64,000 nucleotides of DNA from Pyropia yezoensis (Eukaryota > Rhodophyta > Bangiophyceae > Bangiales > Bangiaceae). Below are positions 9,984 to 20,562 of the stretch, piece after piece. A model generated the notes under the pieces. It had not been told where the DNA came from. It saw only the letters and a list, made by a program, of their open reading frames with translations, and did not search any database. The stretch lies in assembly GCA_009829735.1 (NCBI GenBank), contig CM020620.1:10723420-10787419 (forward strand), given 5' to 3'. The translations under genes and the position numbers were made by a program. The number at the start of each line of letters is the position of its first letter. Position 1 is the stretch's first letter.

Positions 9984-11621
9984 AAGGCTGGGTCAACCCA
10001 CCACCTCGGAGACGCGTTGTCTCGACTCGACAACCCGAGCGGGGATACCCGCCCGGTGGACGAAGACATCTCGGTGGTACCGGTGTGCATGGTGGGTAAT
10101 GCTACCCAGGGTATGGTTGACCATACCAGGGCACACCTTGCGTGCCCATTGACCCTTGCGGACTTCCGCGAGGCACAGGCCAATGACGATGACTGTAAAC
10201 GCCATCGCGCTAGCCTCCTGGCCGGCACGGCCGGCATCTTCTCCGAAAACGAGGACGGACTCATATATCGACGGGCACCAGCCGATGGACGGCATCAGGT
10301 CGTGGTTCCCGTGTCCTTACGGCAGGCCGTCATGGAACGAGAACACGAGAACCCCACAGCCGGACACCCGGGGGGTTCGCGCATGTTCGCAGCAATGCGA
10401 AGGTTCTTCTACTGGCCAGCAATGGCCGTCGACGTAATCGACCACGTGCGGGGATGCCACCCGTGCGCACGGAATCGCATGAGTCTTCATAGGCGGGCAT
10501 CCGCTATGAAACTGTTCCCCCCGGATGGACCCAACGAGCAAGTCGCTATCGACATACTCGGACCGTTTCCGGTAACGGAAGAAGGGAACAGGTACATCCT
10601 GGTCATGTCGGACCGCTTTACTAAGCTGTCACGGGCAGCAGCAATTCCGGACGATACGGCCTACACCATCATGAACGCAGTGGTTGACCACTGGATCAGT
10701 GCTTACGGAGTAATGAAGCAACTCCTCTCCGATAACGGAGCAAACCTTACGTCAGCATTCTGCACTAAGGTCCTGGGCATGTTCGGTATCGAACCCCGTC
10801 GGGCATCCGACTACCACCCACAGTCCAACGGGCAAGTGGAGCGGTTCAACCGCACCATCGTCAAGATGCTCCAATGCTATGTGGCGGAACACACGAAGAC
10901 GTGGGACAGGCTTCTGTCCGTCTTGACCCTGGCATACAATGCCAGGCCACATCGGAGCACAAACATCGCCCCACTGGAGTGGGTCATGCCACTAGGCGTC
11001 GGTAACCTGACGCTGCCACCCGGCAGGTGCACTCGGTATGATATACCGAAAGGCCGACCGGGCGAACGGATCCACTTAGCTTGGTTGGCCAAGCTATCGT
11101 GGGTGATACCCAAGCTCAAGGGTGCCCTTGACCGTACACAACTTCGATACAAGAAGAACTTTGACGCCCGGTTACGGGTGCGCAACGCAACCCTGGTAAC
11201 AGGTGACTGGGTCTACATCAGACACCAGAAGTTCCGAAGGAACAAGCTTATGCAACCGGTCAAGGGACCGTACCAGATCTTACACAGAGATGATCACTCT
11301 GTCATACTGCACTCCGATACGGAGATACAACGCATCAACCTCAACGATGTGACACCTGCTCCGAAGCCGGAACAGCCTCAGCCGGTACCGGCTGGGTTGC
11401 TACATGAAGCTCTTACAACCCACCGGTCAGATGACCCGGTGGGACCGGATGGGATTCCATACCAAGTAGAGAGCGTGGTCGGGCACACCGACCCGGACCT
11501 ACCAGGACCCTGGTACGTCAAGGTTATGTGGGTCGGATACGACTCACCCACCTGGGAACAGGCGGCGAATATACCCCGCCAACTCCTCATGCCTTACATG
11601 AGGCGACGACGCCTACTGTAA
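9984..11621 (+). CDS. pol: Integrase with chromodomain of Gypsy-2 pol
   Basis: Inserts the cDNA into the genome. In the same frame as RT after the TAA, so a single stop separates them. Counting from 10017, the HHCC zinc site uses H110, H117, C147 and C150; the catalytic core has D179, D239 and E275 (DD35E), with LLSDNGANLTS and SNGQVERFNRT. Residues ~481-527 form a chromodomain (YQVESVVGH, WYVKVMWVGYDSPTWE), the part that guides chromoviruses to modified histones. It ends at TAA 11619-11621. The stop before it could be read through, but a point mutation is simpler. Confidence 0.9.
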   Translation, partial: KAGSTHHLGDALSRLDNPSGDTRPVDEDISVVPVCMVGNATQGMVDHTRAHLACPLTLADFREAQANDDDCKRHRASLLAGTAGIFSENEDGLIYRRAPADGRHQVVVPVSLRQAVMEREHENPTAGHPGGSRMFAAMRRFFYWPAMAVDVIDHVRGCHPCARNRMSLHRRASAMKLFPPDGPNEQVAIDILGPFPVTEEGNRYILVMSDRFTKLSRAAAIPDDTAYTIMNAVVDHWISAYGVMKQLLSDNGANLTSAFCTKVLGMFGIEPRRASDYHPQSNGQVERFNRTIVKMLQCYVAEHTKTWDRLLSVLTLAYNARPHRSTNIAPLEWVMPLGVGNLTLPPGRCTRYDIPKGRPGERIHLAWLAKLSWVIPKLKGALDRTQLRYKKNFDARLRVRNATLVTGDWVYIRHQKFRRNKLMQPVKGPYQILHRDDHSVILHSDTEIQRINLNDVTPAPKPEQPQPVPAGLLHEALTTHRSDDPVGPDGIPYQVESVVGHTDPDLPGPWYVKVMWVGYDSPTWEQAANIPRQLLMPYMRRRRLL

Positions 11622-12071
11622 CAACCCAACCGACACCGACTTCGGCTGTTGGGGGGTAAGGCTTATACCTACTGAGTAGGGTGTCACATGGACTCGGCAA
11701 GACTTAGGTTCACTAAGTTGGAGCGGACTTGGGCAAACTAAGTAAGCTACTGACTTCTACAAGTCTACTAGAAGGAGATGACTAACTCCGATAATCTCAA
11801 AGTAACCTAAGGCTTACACCAAGGTAAACCTTCAGCCAGGAGGCAAGTGACGGACCAAGAAGGTTGACCTTCATGAGTATTAACCAACCAGGATGGGTTG
11901 GGGGAGGCGGAAAAGAACCGAGGCAAGCCACGACTAAGTCAAACGGGGTACTCCCCAAGGGCAGGCATTGGTATCATGCAAACGCCCCAGCGGGGGATGA
12001 GTTCATACTCACTACTACCCGGCCACCATAAGGGTTACCGTGGCCCTCTCCCTCACAAACAGTAGCACTCC
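11622..12071. other. Gypsy-2 spacer between pol and antisense ORF
   Basis: 450 bp with no supported frame. It holds AGG/CTAAG-rich stretches. As the 3' ends of the sense pol and the antisense ORF face each other here, it must contain or adjoin the ends of both transcripts; no AATAAA signal was seen. Confidence 0.5.
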
Positions 12072-13457
12072 TCAGTGGGTAGACCCACTGCCCGAGGGAG
12101 GCCACTCACGCGTAAGCGCGTATACCTCCGTGCTCCACCGGTCGGCAACCTCACGACGGTCAATCACCCGAGTTACCCCGGTGCATAGCTGGACGAGGGT
12201 GCTGTGGCCAGCCTCCACGTCCTCCAGAGCTGTCTGGAGGCGGTCAAGCACACCACCGAAGCAACGCGCTGACCCAACCAGCGCAGCACCTGGGGGGATA
12301 TCCCCCCAGCTAACAGAGAGACCCTCCCGCATTGCGCGGGCAACAAGGGCGTCAACGCCCTCATACCAGAGACGGGGACCCCCGTCATGCATGAAAAGGG
12401 CGGGAGGTGACACTGGCGCAGCCAGAGGAGCCACAGGAGCCGACACGGCCACCACCGGAGCCGGTGGCGCCTGATATGAGGCCCGGTAGGACCCCACCGA
12501 AGGGGCTCCACCGTAACCCCGGCGGGGCTCCGCCCGACGACGGGACACCTCACGCTCCCCACCCGCAGAGCCCCACTCTCGGGGACGACGGCCAACCGCC
12601 CCCGGTATCGGGTTACCGAACCACGGGGCAAGGACCTGAATAGGGTCATGGATAACCATGGGAATACCCAGGTCAGCAACAGCCTCGGTGGACGCCCACC
12701 CATGGCAATTGGGCTCACCCGGCTGAGTACGCCGGATACGCAACGAGTGACGAGGCAAGGGGGAAGCCCCAGCCTGCGGGTCCCGGTACGGGGGAAGGGC
12801 CAACACCCCAGCCCAGTTCACGGCATCGTGAACAGCCAGCAGGGCCTCGAACTCCCGGGCCAACCCGGTCTTGGCGGCTATCAGGTCCACGCCCAACTGC
12901 GCGATGTGCCGACGGACACCCGTCGGAAGATGAAACAGGCGCCCCTGCCGGCGGACGGACAGCAAGAAAGAGGAAGCCTGCCCGAGGGTAACCTCAAGGG
13001 TGCAGGTACCCTGCAACGGGTGGACCGGCCGGGAGGCCAACACACTCCCGAAGTATCGGAGACAGGAGCCGGTGTCAAACCGGAAAGCAGGGGCGGGTTC
13101 CCACCCCTCCTGCCACAGAGGCGGGCGCACGGGAGTGTATACCGGCGCACGACCGTTGCCGGTCTGCAACGCACACGTTATATCGGTGCGGAACGCATCC
13201 GCCATGACACCATGGTTACGTCGCCAGCTCGACGCCGACTTCAAACCCGACATAGGCGGGTAGGGAGCCGTCAACGACAGATACGGGGATACCCCCGGGT
13301 AATAATCAAAGTCGGGATACCGACCGGTATCGCCCACCGTCTCCCCAAACGCAACCGGCTCCGCCGCCGCGGCAAACCCCCGAGCACTAGCCGGGTAGTC
13401 AACCTCCCGCGGCAACGCGGGGGCAATCAGGCCGCATACCCCGAAGGCGGGGTCGAG
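12072..13457 (-). pseudogene. Antisense ORF of Gypsy-2, 3' fragment
   Basis: C-terminal 461 residues of a large ORF that runs opposite to gag-pol. Its frame is open from the target duplication (13458-13462) down to 12072, with no stop in 1.38 kb, and no ATG is needed because the N-terminal part lies beyond Gypsy-3. Visible blocks are YYPGVSP, an Arg/Leu-rich FHLPTGVRRHIAQLGVDLI segment, a Pro/Ala/Arg linker, and a C-terminal domain with GGPRLWYEGVDALVARA, GGVLDRLQTALEDV and ADRWSTEV. I recognise no known domain, catalytic motif or membrane segment. Gypsy-3 codes for a similarly placed protein with matching blocks, so it is probably a conserved accessory protein of unknown role. Confidence 0.75.
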
Positions 13458-13462
13458 GTAGA

Positions 13463-14034
13463 TGTGGTATAAAACTCGATCCTCTCAGACACGTGTCAAT
13501 ATCCCTCGGGGGAAAGGGACAGGTAACGCAGAAAGGGGAACTACGAGAATGGTATGCCTGTTGCCTCACGTGCCTGCTTGCAGGGCAAACAGATACGCAC
13601 GGTAGTGCACACGGGGAAGAGGAAAGCAAACGCGCAGTTGTCTTTTTCCCTGAGGGCGCGGGCCGAGGGCGCCTCGCTGTCCCTCTTAACGTGCATCTGG
13701 GGGAGCCTCGGCACGTTGGCCAGGTAGCCCCCCCATAACCCCGAGTGGCCCCGACCCGAGTCTAACCTCGTCAGGTCGGGGGCCACTATCACTACTAATT
13801 CTATTCCCACTCACTAATCTCACACTCAAATTCTCTCAAATCAAGTCCCTCACAAATATGCAAAAACACATCAGAAATCCCTCTCTCGCGTGTGGATAGC
13901 GTAGTCCACCGCATCCCAGTGCCGGGCACGGGCCACGGCCGCCAACCATCACCACACGGCGGGCGTGTTCTGGCACCTGGTGCCCTCTGGTTGCAGTCCC
14001 GGGTCGGCGCCAAGTCGGGGCCAGGGATGCTACA
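13463..14034 (-). repeat. 3' LTR of Gypsy-3
   Basis: Identical by eye to 22533-23104. On the element strand it begins TGTAGCATCC and ends ATACCACA. It includes the word TTTATACC near its end and long C/G runs. An 89-residue open frame inside it is present in both copies only because the LTR is duplicated. Confidence 0.97.
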
Positions 14035-14050
14035 TAGCTCCCTCCCTAGT
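14035..14050 (-). other. Polypurine tract of Gypsy-3
   Basis: Read on the minus strand, a purine-rich run around AGGGAGGGAGCTA lies directly against the 3' LTR, the expected place for plus-strand priming. Confidence 0.6.
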
Positions 14051-14211
14051 CCGGCACGTCCTCGGGCCGAACCAGGTGCCACCGTGCACAGCCTCGAGCA
14101 CGTCCACACCGGTGCCGAGGTCGAGCGTCTTCACCCCGGTCACGATCACCTGCCCCGATTCTGCCCCCCCCCTTTCACCTTGGCCCTCTCGTTCCCCGGA
14201 GTCTGGACGGT

Positions 14212-16329
14212 ATGTCCAGTTCCGAGATCCAAGCTGGGCCCGTGGTTCCGGCGGCGAGTGTTGCGGAGGAGAACTCGGGTAGTCGTGCCCCTCTCCTGCC
14301 TCCGGTTCCTCGGATGTCGGTGCCGGTGCCGGTCGCCACGGCGGGGACGGATCGAGTTCCCCCGGCTTCCGCGATGCACCCGGTCGAGGCCCCCCCGGAG
14401 GGTCTCCCGGAGATGCTCCTTGGGCAGGACCCTCTGGCGGCCCGGCGTTACTCCACGGTGGTTGGCAACGCCGGCGCGGCCCAGTGCCAGCAGGATTGCA
14501 TGGACCTCTGGCGCAAGGAACTCCAGCGCGGGGTCTTGACCGAGATGGACAAGGCACGTCTTCATACGGCGGACCAGATGCGCCTGGCACAAGACCGCTC
14601 CCAGAGCTTCTCGGGTTCCTCTTGGGTTGCTCGTCTGGAGGATCTCCCCTTCGCGCTGGTACTGGATCTACCCTTGACCGAGCGTCGCGTGTCCGCGTCC
14701 GTTCTCCGGTGGCCGGAGGAGGAAGGGTACGTCTACCGGGCGCTCAAGGTCTGGGATGAGGCGCTCAAGGGGTCGGGAAGCTTGAACTGCGACCCCCGTC
14801 CGAGCATGGTCGCTCTGGAGCCGCCTTTCTTGACCCGGAAATACTCCAAGTTGTCGCCGGCACGGGAGCAGGGTGAGCGACGCGGGCGTCAGCGTGACTT
14901 CCTTGTGAGCTGCAACCACCAGGAGTTCTGGAAGTTGGACAAGGCTAACCGGGCGGCATACTACCCCAAGGTCATCCCGCAGCAGCAGGAAGTCGAGATC
15001 CCGGTCGGGTTTGCTCCTTCCAGCATCCCTTGCACCTGGTACTTCTTGGACGCCTTGACTCAGGCGTCGATCAAGGGCTTCTTCCACTCAATCCCGTACA
15101 TGATGTACACGTCCGAGATGACAGTCTTGGCGGCCAACCACTGGCTTCATGAGGTCTTGGTGTCCAACCGGCTTTGGTTTCTCCCTGACCTCCTGATGGT
15201 CTGGATTGTCGACAAGTTGACCGTCGACTTCCTGTGCAGCGAGGACGAGGAGTACAAGGAGCTCTTCCAGGCGATGATCGACTTCCGGCGTCTGGTACCG
15301 GTGCATGACCGGAGCTTCTTGAACGCGATTGCCGACCAGAACCGCCCGCGTCGGGATGGCTACGGTTGGGCGCAGGTGGTCTACCAGTCTTCTCCGGCTA
15401 AGGTGCAGCTGGCGACGCCGCTTCCGGCGTGGCCGCAGCTAGGTAGCTTTCCTGCTCCGGCCGCCCTTGATCTTCTGCCAGTTGGGCCGCCGGTACAGGA
15501 GTCGGGATGGGCCGCGGCGGTCGGTCGGGCGTCTGCGGCGGCTCCGCTTCCTCCTGTTGCCCCTGTCGCCCCGGTTGCCTCGCCTGAACCGTCACCGGCG
15601 CGTCCGCGCCCTGTTCCTGCTGTGCCGGTACTTCAAGCTCCTCCGGCACCGCGCTTGTCTGCGGCGAGTCTGGGAGTGGCCGTGCGGTCGCCGATTACTC
15701 CGGTTGCTCTACCCCGGACGCCTTCTTCCAACGCCGGCGGCGCTGTGCCTCCGCTGGAGTTGGGTACTCCGGTCTCGGGGGCCGTTGTGGACCGTCCGGT
15801 AGTGTCATCCTCGGGCCGGTTCGAGATTCCGGCGCCGACTCTGCGCCTTACCCGCTTCCGGGTGCCTGACTGGTACCTGAACCAAGGTGGTCCAACATGC
15901 GACCAGTACGACGTCGGCATGATTGAAGACCAGCTGGGTCGTCTTCCGGTGCAGGTTGAAGGCGTCGGGTCCTCCCTGGTGCTGGGCACTTACGCCAGTG
16001 TCTTGAACGACGTGGTCGACCGGGTGTTTGCTTGCGCGGACAGCGGCCAGATGTCGAACAACCCGGTGGTTGGCGAACTTCTGACGACTTTGACGCGGCA
16101 TGGCTTGGCCCAGCAGTGGTCAGAGACCTTCACGGGCTTCCAGCGGCGCCGACGGACATATCTGGATGAGCGGGAGCCACCGGCAACTACTGGTACTACT
16201 CCGATGGCGTCATACCGGGATGCGCCGCGTCCACCGCACTACGTCATCCCGTCTTCCTCCGGTTCCCGTCGTACCGCGGGGGCAGCGCCGGAGGACACTC
16301 CCTCGGCTCAGCGTCCGCGCCGAGAGTAG
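14212..16329 (+). CDS. Antisense ORF of Gypsy-3, unknown accessory protein
   Basis: 705 residues on the strand opposite to gag-pol, between the pol stop and the 3' LTR. Uninterrupted, with ATG at 14212 about 180 bp from the LTR. Layout: Pro/Ala-rich start (1-75), charged helical part, a globular region (~110-380) with YYPKVIP, FALVLDLPLTERR and FLPDLLMVWIVDKLTVDFL, a Pro/Ala/Val linker (~390-530), and a C-terminal domain with GGPTCDQYDVGMIEDQLGR, ASVLNDVVDRVF and QQWSETFTG. The YYPxVxP block, the LP-x-IV/IA-x-L-x-VD block and the C-terminal GGP...VLxDR...WS pattern recur in order in the Gypsy-2 antisense ORF, which suggests homology. No known domain. HTLV HBZ and plant antisense ORFs show that antisense retroelement genes exist; its role is unknown. 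Confidence 0.75.
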   Translation: MSSSEIQAGPVVPAASVAEENSGSRAPLLPPVPRMSVPVPVATAGTDRVPPASAMHPVEAPPEGLPEMLLGQDPLAARRYSTVVGNAGAAQCQQDCMDLWRKELQRGVLTEMDKARLHTADQMRLAQDRSQSFSGSSWVARLEDLPFALVLDLPLTERRVSASVLRWPEEEGYVYRALKVWDEALKGSGSLNCDPRPSMVALEPPFLTRKYSKLSPAREQGERRGRQRDFLVSCNHQEFWKLDKANRAAYYPKVIPQQQEVEIPVGFAPSSIPCTWYFLDALTQASIKGFFHSIPYMMYTSEMTVLAANHWLHEVLVSNRLWFLPDLLMVWIVDKLTVDFLCSEDEEYKELFQAMIDFRRLVPVHDRSFLNAIADQNRPRRDGYGWAQVVYQSSPAKVQLATPLPAWPQLGSFPAPAALDLLPVGPPVQESGWAAAVGRASAAAPLPPVAPVAPVASPEPSPARPRPVPAVPVLQAPPAPRLSAASLGVAVRSPITPVALPRTPSSNAGGAVPPLELGTPVSGAVVDRPVVSSSGRFEIPAPTLRLTRFRVPDWYLNQGGPTCDQYDVGMIEDQLGRLPVQVEGVGSSLVLGTYASVLNDVVDRVFACADSGQMSNNPVVGELLTTLTRHGLAQQWSETFTGFQRRRRTYLDEREPPATTGTTPMASYRDAPRPPHYVIPSSSGSRRTAGAAPEDTPSAQRPRRE

Positions 16330-16474
16330 TAGTTGGAGGCAAGGAGGGTGAGGGTCTTGGGAGAAGCGAGGAGGGAAGAGGCGGAGAGAAGGGTTGCTCG
16401 AGCGGGTGCTTGGTTTCCTTGATTGTTCCATGCTTGCATTGCGTGTTCTCCTTGATATACCCGTTCCCTTCTTC

Positions 16475-19400
16475 TCAATCCTCTTGTTCCGCATCCGTTG
16501 CGGGTGAGCTCGTCTTGTCCCGAGGGTCTTGGTTGGCCCCGTCCTCTTGGTCCTCCTCCGTGTCCGACTCCAGAATCTTGCCGGCTCTGGCCACGGGAGT
16601 GCCCTCAATCCCGTTCCGTCGCGTGTAGGCACAGACGTCCGCGATGGGTAGCCGGGTTGAGGGTTCCCATGTATCATCTGCCGGGTTGAAACCGAACCAG
16701 CGTACTCGCAGGTACAGGCGTCCATCTCTCCAGGCATGGTCGACAAACTTGACGTAGACAAATTCCCGACCTTCTTCTTGGGATAGCCAGGGTATCGCAG
16801 TCCGCTTACGCCGGGTCAAGTCCCGTTGGCTTGGCGGTGGAGCTCGGGTGACATGGTCGCTGCTCACCCGGTACGGAGAGCCATCCACGTCTAGAAGGAA
16901 GGTCCAGCCATCCGTATTGAGAATCTCATAAGGTCCATCCGTCTTAGAGTCCAGCTTCCCCCGGGTCTTGCTATGGTTGTCCACAAAAACCCAGTCGCCA
17001 CCACCCAGTTCCTTGTTCTTTTCCCGGACACCCTTGTCATAGTCCCGCTTGTATCGTTCCTGGGTCTTTGAAATTGACTCCTTGACTCTTGGGAGCAGGA
17101 GCTTTAGTTGTTCCAGGAACTCATCCTTTGCCTTGGGACCTGACTTCAGTGCAGGCTGGAGACCATCCGGTATTCTTTCCAGGGAGAAGTTGGTCAGCCG
17201 CCTCGGGGTGACAAAGTCGAGTGGAGCGACTCCCGTTGTCCGGTGAACTCGGGAGTTGTAGGCTAGAGTGAGGACAGCCAGGAGCTCGTCCCAGTCTTCT
17301 TGGTGCTCCTCCACGTAGTGCCGTAGCATGTCCACTAGGGTCCGGTTGAATCGTTCCACCTGGCCGTTCGTTTGAGGGTGGTACGTCGTGGTGTACAAGT
17401 TCTTGATGCCCATCAGGTCACAGACTCCTTGGAAGAACAGGGATGCAAACTGGGGACCGTTGTCGGTTAAGACGGAGTCTGGAGGGCCGTAGGCAGCTAT
17501 CCAGTACTCGCAGAAGGCCGACGTGACATCCAGAGCCGTGATGGTTCTCAACGGGATTGCTCGAGTGAACTTGGAGAACCGGTCACAAATGATGAGCAGG
17601 TATATGTTGCCACTGGAGGTCTCAGGTAGGGGCCCCAGGATGTCCATGCTTAAGCTTGCAAAGGGCTCCGCCGCAGGGAATAGGCGTAGCTTAGAAGTCT
17701 TCTTCCTCTGGGACAACCGGTTCCTTGCACAAGAAATACAAGCCTCCAGGCACTTATGGACGTCACTGGCCATGGTTTCCCAGTAATAATGTCGTCTCAT
17801 GGAAGCATACATCCGATTGATACCAGGATGCCCGGCCTGGGGAGACGAGTGCTCCAGGCGTAGGATGTCAGTCCGTAGGCTCCGGGGTACGTAGACTTGA
17901 GTTGCCCCATCGAAGGGTGACACCCGTACCAGGAGTCCGTCTGTAGACTCGGAGAAGCGACTGTTCCGGTTCAGGTCCATTTGGTGGCGAAGCTCCAAGC
18001 ATTGAGGGTCCGTCAATTGTGCCTCCAGCATCCGGTGAATGGTTACCGGTTGATGAGCGTCAGGTGTCTCGTACAGGGGAGCGTGCCAGCCACGTCCGAC
18101 ATTCGGGAGGATGAAGCAAGGTATTTCCTCCGGGATTGGACCGGTATCGGCTGCAGGAGTCTCCAGCCGGGACATGGTGTCGGCGCAGTGGTGCTCCCTC
18201 CCTGCTCTGGTGCACACCTTGTACTTGAACTCCGAAAGGCGTAGGCGCCACCGGGCGACCCTTCCTTGACTGCTGTCCATGCATAGCAGCCACCTTAGAC
18301 TGGCGTGGTCCGTCCGGATGAGGAACTCTTGTCCTTCAAGATATGGACGTAACAGGAAGCAAGCCCAGACGACCGCCAAGCACTCGCGCTCGGTCGTGGA
18401 ATAGTTCTTCTCGGCTGGAGTCAAGACGCGACTGTAGTAGCCTATCGGGAGGAAGTGCCCATCAGGTTGCTGCTGGAGTAGTGAGCACCCCACCTGGACG
18501 CCACAGGCGTCAGTCTCCAGAACAAACTGACCCTCCCGCTTGGGTAACGCCAGTACTGGAGTGGTGGTCAGGCGCTTCTTGAGCTCTTCGAAGGCTGCTG
18601 TCTGCTTCTCGTCGAACACCGGGAGTTGTGCTGGAAGCTTCTTGCTAGTAAGCTTGGTCAAGGGCCGGGCAATCAGAGCGTAGTCTCGTACGAACCGGCG
18701 GTAGACGTTGCACATACCCAGGAAGCTCTTGAGTTCCGTCTGGGTTTTAGGTTGCCGTGCATGCCGGAGGGCCTTGATGTTCTTCTCATTGACTCGGAGC
18801 TCCCCCGGACTCAGCACGTGCCCCAGGTACTCCACCTCAGTCTCAAACAGGTGGCACTTCTCGGCCTTGAGGGTAACTCCAGCCTTGGACAGGAGGGCCA
18901 GGACCTCTCGAAGGTGCTCCAGGTGTTCCGCTGGGGTCTTGGAGAAAACAATGATGTCGTCCAGGTAGACCAAACATGTTCTCCACCTTAGCCCCGACAG
19001 GATGATGTCGATGGCTCTCTGGAAGGTTGCCGGAGCATTAGTGAGACCAAAAGGGAGACGCTTGCACCGGAACAGTCCCATGTGGCACGTGAAGGTAGTC
19101 TTGTCCTTGTCCTCGTCAGCCAGAGGGATCTGCCAGTAACCGGCATTACAATCCAGCGTCGAGAAGAGGGTGGCATCACCAAGAAAGTCGAGGCAATCAT
19201 CCATCCGGGGTATCGGGTATACATCCTTGACTGTCATCTCGTTCAGGCGTCTGTAGTCAACGCAGAAACGGAAGTGACCGCCAGGTTTCGGGACGACTAC
19301 CACCGGGAAAGCCCACTCGCCATCAGACGGCTCGATAACATCCATCTTGAGCATCTTGTTAACCTGCTTCTCAATCTCATCCCGGCGATGAGGTCCAGCC

Positions 19401-20434
19401 CGGTATGGGTGCATGTGCACTGGTTTGGCATCTGGCTTGAGTTGAATCCGGTGTAGGGTGGCGTCCATCTTGCCCAGCTCTCCGGACCACAGGTGCCGAT
19501 ATTCGTGGAGAAGCTTCTCCAGTGCCTCCTTCAAGTCGGGAGGGACGTTTTCTTGGTTGACCTTCGGCATCCCGGGCGGTGCTTGTTCCGGCTTCGGAGT
19601 AGTACGGCCAGCCTGCTCTTGTTCCGGAGATACGTCTAAGGCCGTCAAGTTGGATGCCAGCTCTTGTTGCAGGTTGAAGAGGTCTTCCTTGCTCATAGCG
19701 CGGGCGGACCCCCGGTAAGGCTCTGCTGTACCAACTCGAGTGCCCTTGGCGAGGGTTATTGGCTTCCGGCTCACGTTGACGATCAGCACCGAGAACGGGG
19801 TGTGCCTCCCCACCTTCTTGTGATGTCCGTGGGCTAGGTATAATCGGTGTTTCGCCAGAAATTCCTTGCGTCCATAGATCAGGCATTGACCTGCAGTCCG
19901 GGTCGTGACTTGAACCTTGGTCTCCGAGCGGGGAGGTAGGAGCACCGGTTTGATGAGGGTCAAGGTAGAGGGTGGGATGCGTTCCTTCTGGTTCTTGGCC
20001 ACACGAACCTTGGTGTCCAGGTGCTCCAGCACTGGTGACACAAACCCATGGTTGAACTGCACCTTTCCTTCTCCGGGTAGGATGCTCTTGACATGCTGCT
20101 TCTGGAAGTCCCAGCCTAGGATGAGGGGGACTGATAAGGTCTTGACTACTAGAAAGGGAAAAAGCATTGGTTCATTGTTGACATAGATGGCGACGGGAAG
20201 ACGGCCAAGCGGTCGTAGGGTTTGACCTGATGCGTCTACAATCCGGGTCTTGGTAGGCGCTCTCCAGGCATGTCGACGCCAGCCCGGAGGTAACAGGTTC
20301 TCAGTGATGACGCTTGGTCCGGCTCCCGTGTCGACCACCGGCGTAACAGCTTGGGGGAGGCTATCCCCTACACGCATACGAGCATTAATCTTGAGGTTTT
20401 CCTTACGCAGGACGAGCAAGGTCCCCTTGAACAA
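16475..20434 (-). CDS. pol: Pol polyprotein of Gypsy-3
   Basis: 1319 residues in one intact frame from ATG 20434. Protease has VDTGAGPSV (Asp35-Thr36-Gly37). RT spans ~345-530, with LPFGLTNAPATFQRA and YLDD at 490-493. RNase H follows with Asp642 in ETDACG, a Glu in TERECLAVVWA and Asp709 in IRTDHASLRW. Integrase has the zinc residues H862, H869, C899 and C902 and the DD35E triad D931, D991 and E1027. A chromodomain lies at ~1224-1270 (FVYVKFVDH, LYLRVRWFGFNPADDTWE), followed by an acidic tail. It lies 128 bp after gag in another frame. Every expected catalytic residue is present, unlike Gypsy-2. Its 3' end faces the antisense ORF 145 bp away. Confidence 0.95.
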   Translation of the reverse strand: MFKGTLLVLRKENLKINARMRVGDSLPQAVTPVVDTGAGPSVITENLLPPGWRRHAWRAPTKTRIVDASGQTLRPLGRLPVAIYVNNEPMLFPFLVVKTLSVPLILGWDFQKQHVKSILPGEGKVQFNHGFVSPVLEHLDTKVRVAKNQKERIPPSTLTLIKPVLLPPRSETKVQVTTRTAGQCLIYGRKEFLAKHRLYLAHGHHKKVGRHTPFSVLIVNVSRKPITLAKGTRVGTAEPYRGSARAMSKEDLFNLQQELASNLTALDVSPEQEQAGRTTPKPEQAPPGMPKVNQENVPPDLKEALEKLLHEYRHLWSGELGKMDATLHRIQLKPDAKPVHMHPYRAGPHRRDEIEKQVNKMLKMDVIEPSDGEWAFPVVVVPKPGGHFRFCVDYRRLNEMTVKDVYPIPRMDDCLDFLGDATLFSTLDCNAGYWQIPLADEDKDKTTFTCHMGLFRCKRLPFGLTNAPATFQRAIDIILSGLRWRTCLVYLDDIIVFSKTPAEHLEHLREVLALLSKAGVTLKAEKCHLFETEVEYLGHVLSPGELRVNEKNIKALRHARQPKTQTELKSFLGMCNVYRRFVRDYALIARPLTKLTSKKLPAQLPVFDEKQTAAFEELKKRLTTTPVLALPKREGQFVLETDACGVQVGCSLLQQQPDGHFLPIGYYSRVLTPAEKNYSTTERECLAVVWACFLLRPYLEGQEFLIRTDHASLRWLLCMDSSQGRVARWRLRLSEFKYKVCTRAGREHHCADTMSRLETPAADTGPIPEEIPCFILPNVGRGWHAPLYETPDAHQPVTIHRMLEAQLTDPQCLELRHQMDLNRNSRFSESTDGLLVRVSPFDGATQVYVPRSLRTDILRLEHSSPQAGHPGINRMYASMRRHYYWETMASDVHKCLEACISCARNRLSQRKKTSKLRLFPAAEPFASLSMDILGPLPETSSGNIYLLIICDRFSKFTRAIPLRTITALDVTSAFCEYWIAAYGPPDSVLTDNGPQFASLFFQGVCDLMGIKNLYTTTYHPQTNGQVERFNRTLVDMLRHYVEEHQEDWDELLAVLTLAYNSRVHRTTGVAPLDFVTPRRLTNFSLERIPDGLQPALKSGPKAKDEFLEQLKLLLPRVKESISKTQERYKRDYDKGVREKNKELGGGDWVFVDNHSKTRGKLDSKTDGPYEILNTDGWTFLLDVDGSPYRVSSDHVTRAPPPSQRDLTRRKRTAIPWLSQEEGREFVYVKFVDHAWRDGRLYLRVRWFGFNPADDTWEPSTRLPIADVCAYTRRNGIEGTPVARAGKILESDTEEDQEDGANQDPRDKTSSPATDAEQED

Positions 20435-20562
20435 ACAGGGTGTCCAGGCGGCTACCGGTTGAGCAGGTAACTGCCGTCCTTTCTCCCGGCACGCAAGGGG
20501 AGAACAGGTAGAAGTACCCTGCCGTTGGAGATTCGGGAAGACACTTGGGGAGAGCGCCTGCC

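Noticed and set aside
13541..13810. 89-residue frame present twice in identical form (also 22611-22880)
   Set aside because: It lies inside the Gypsy-3 LTR, so the duplication is only that of the LTR.
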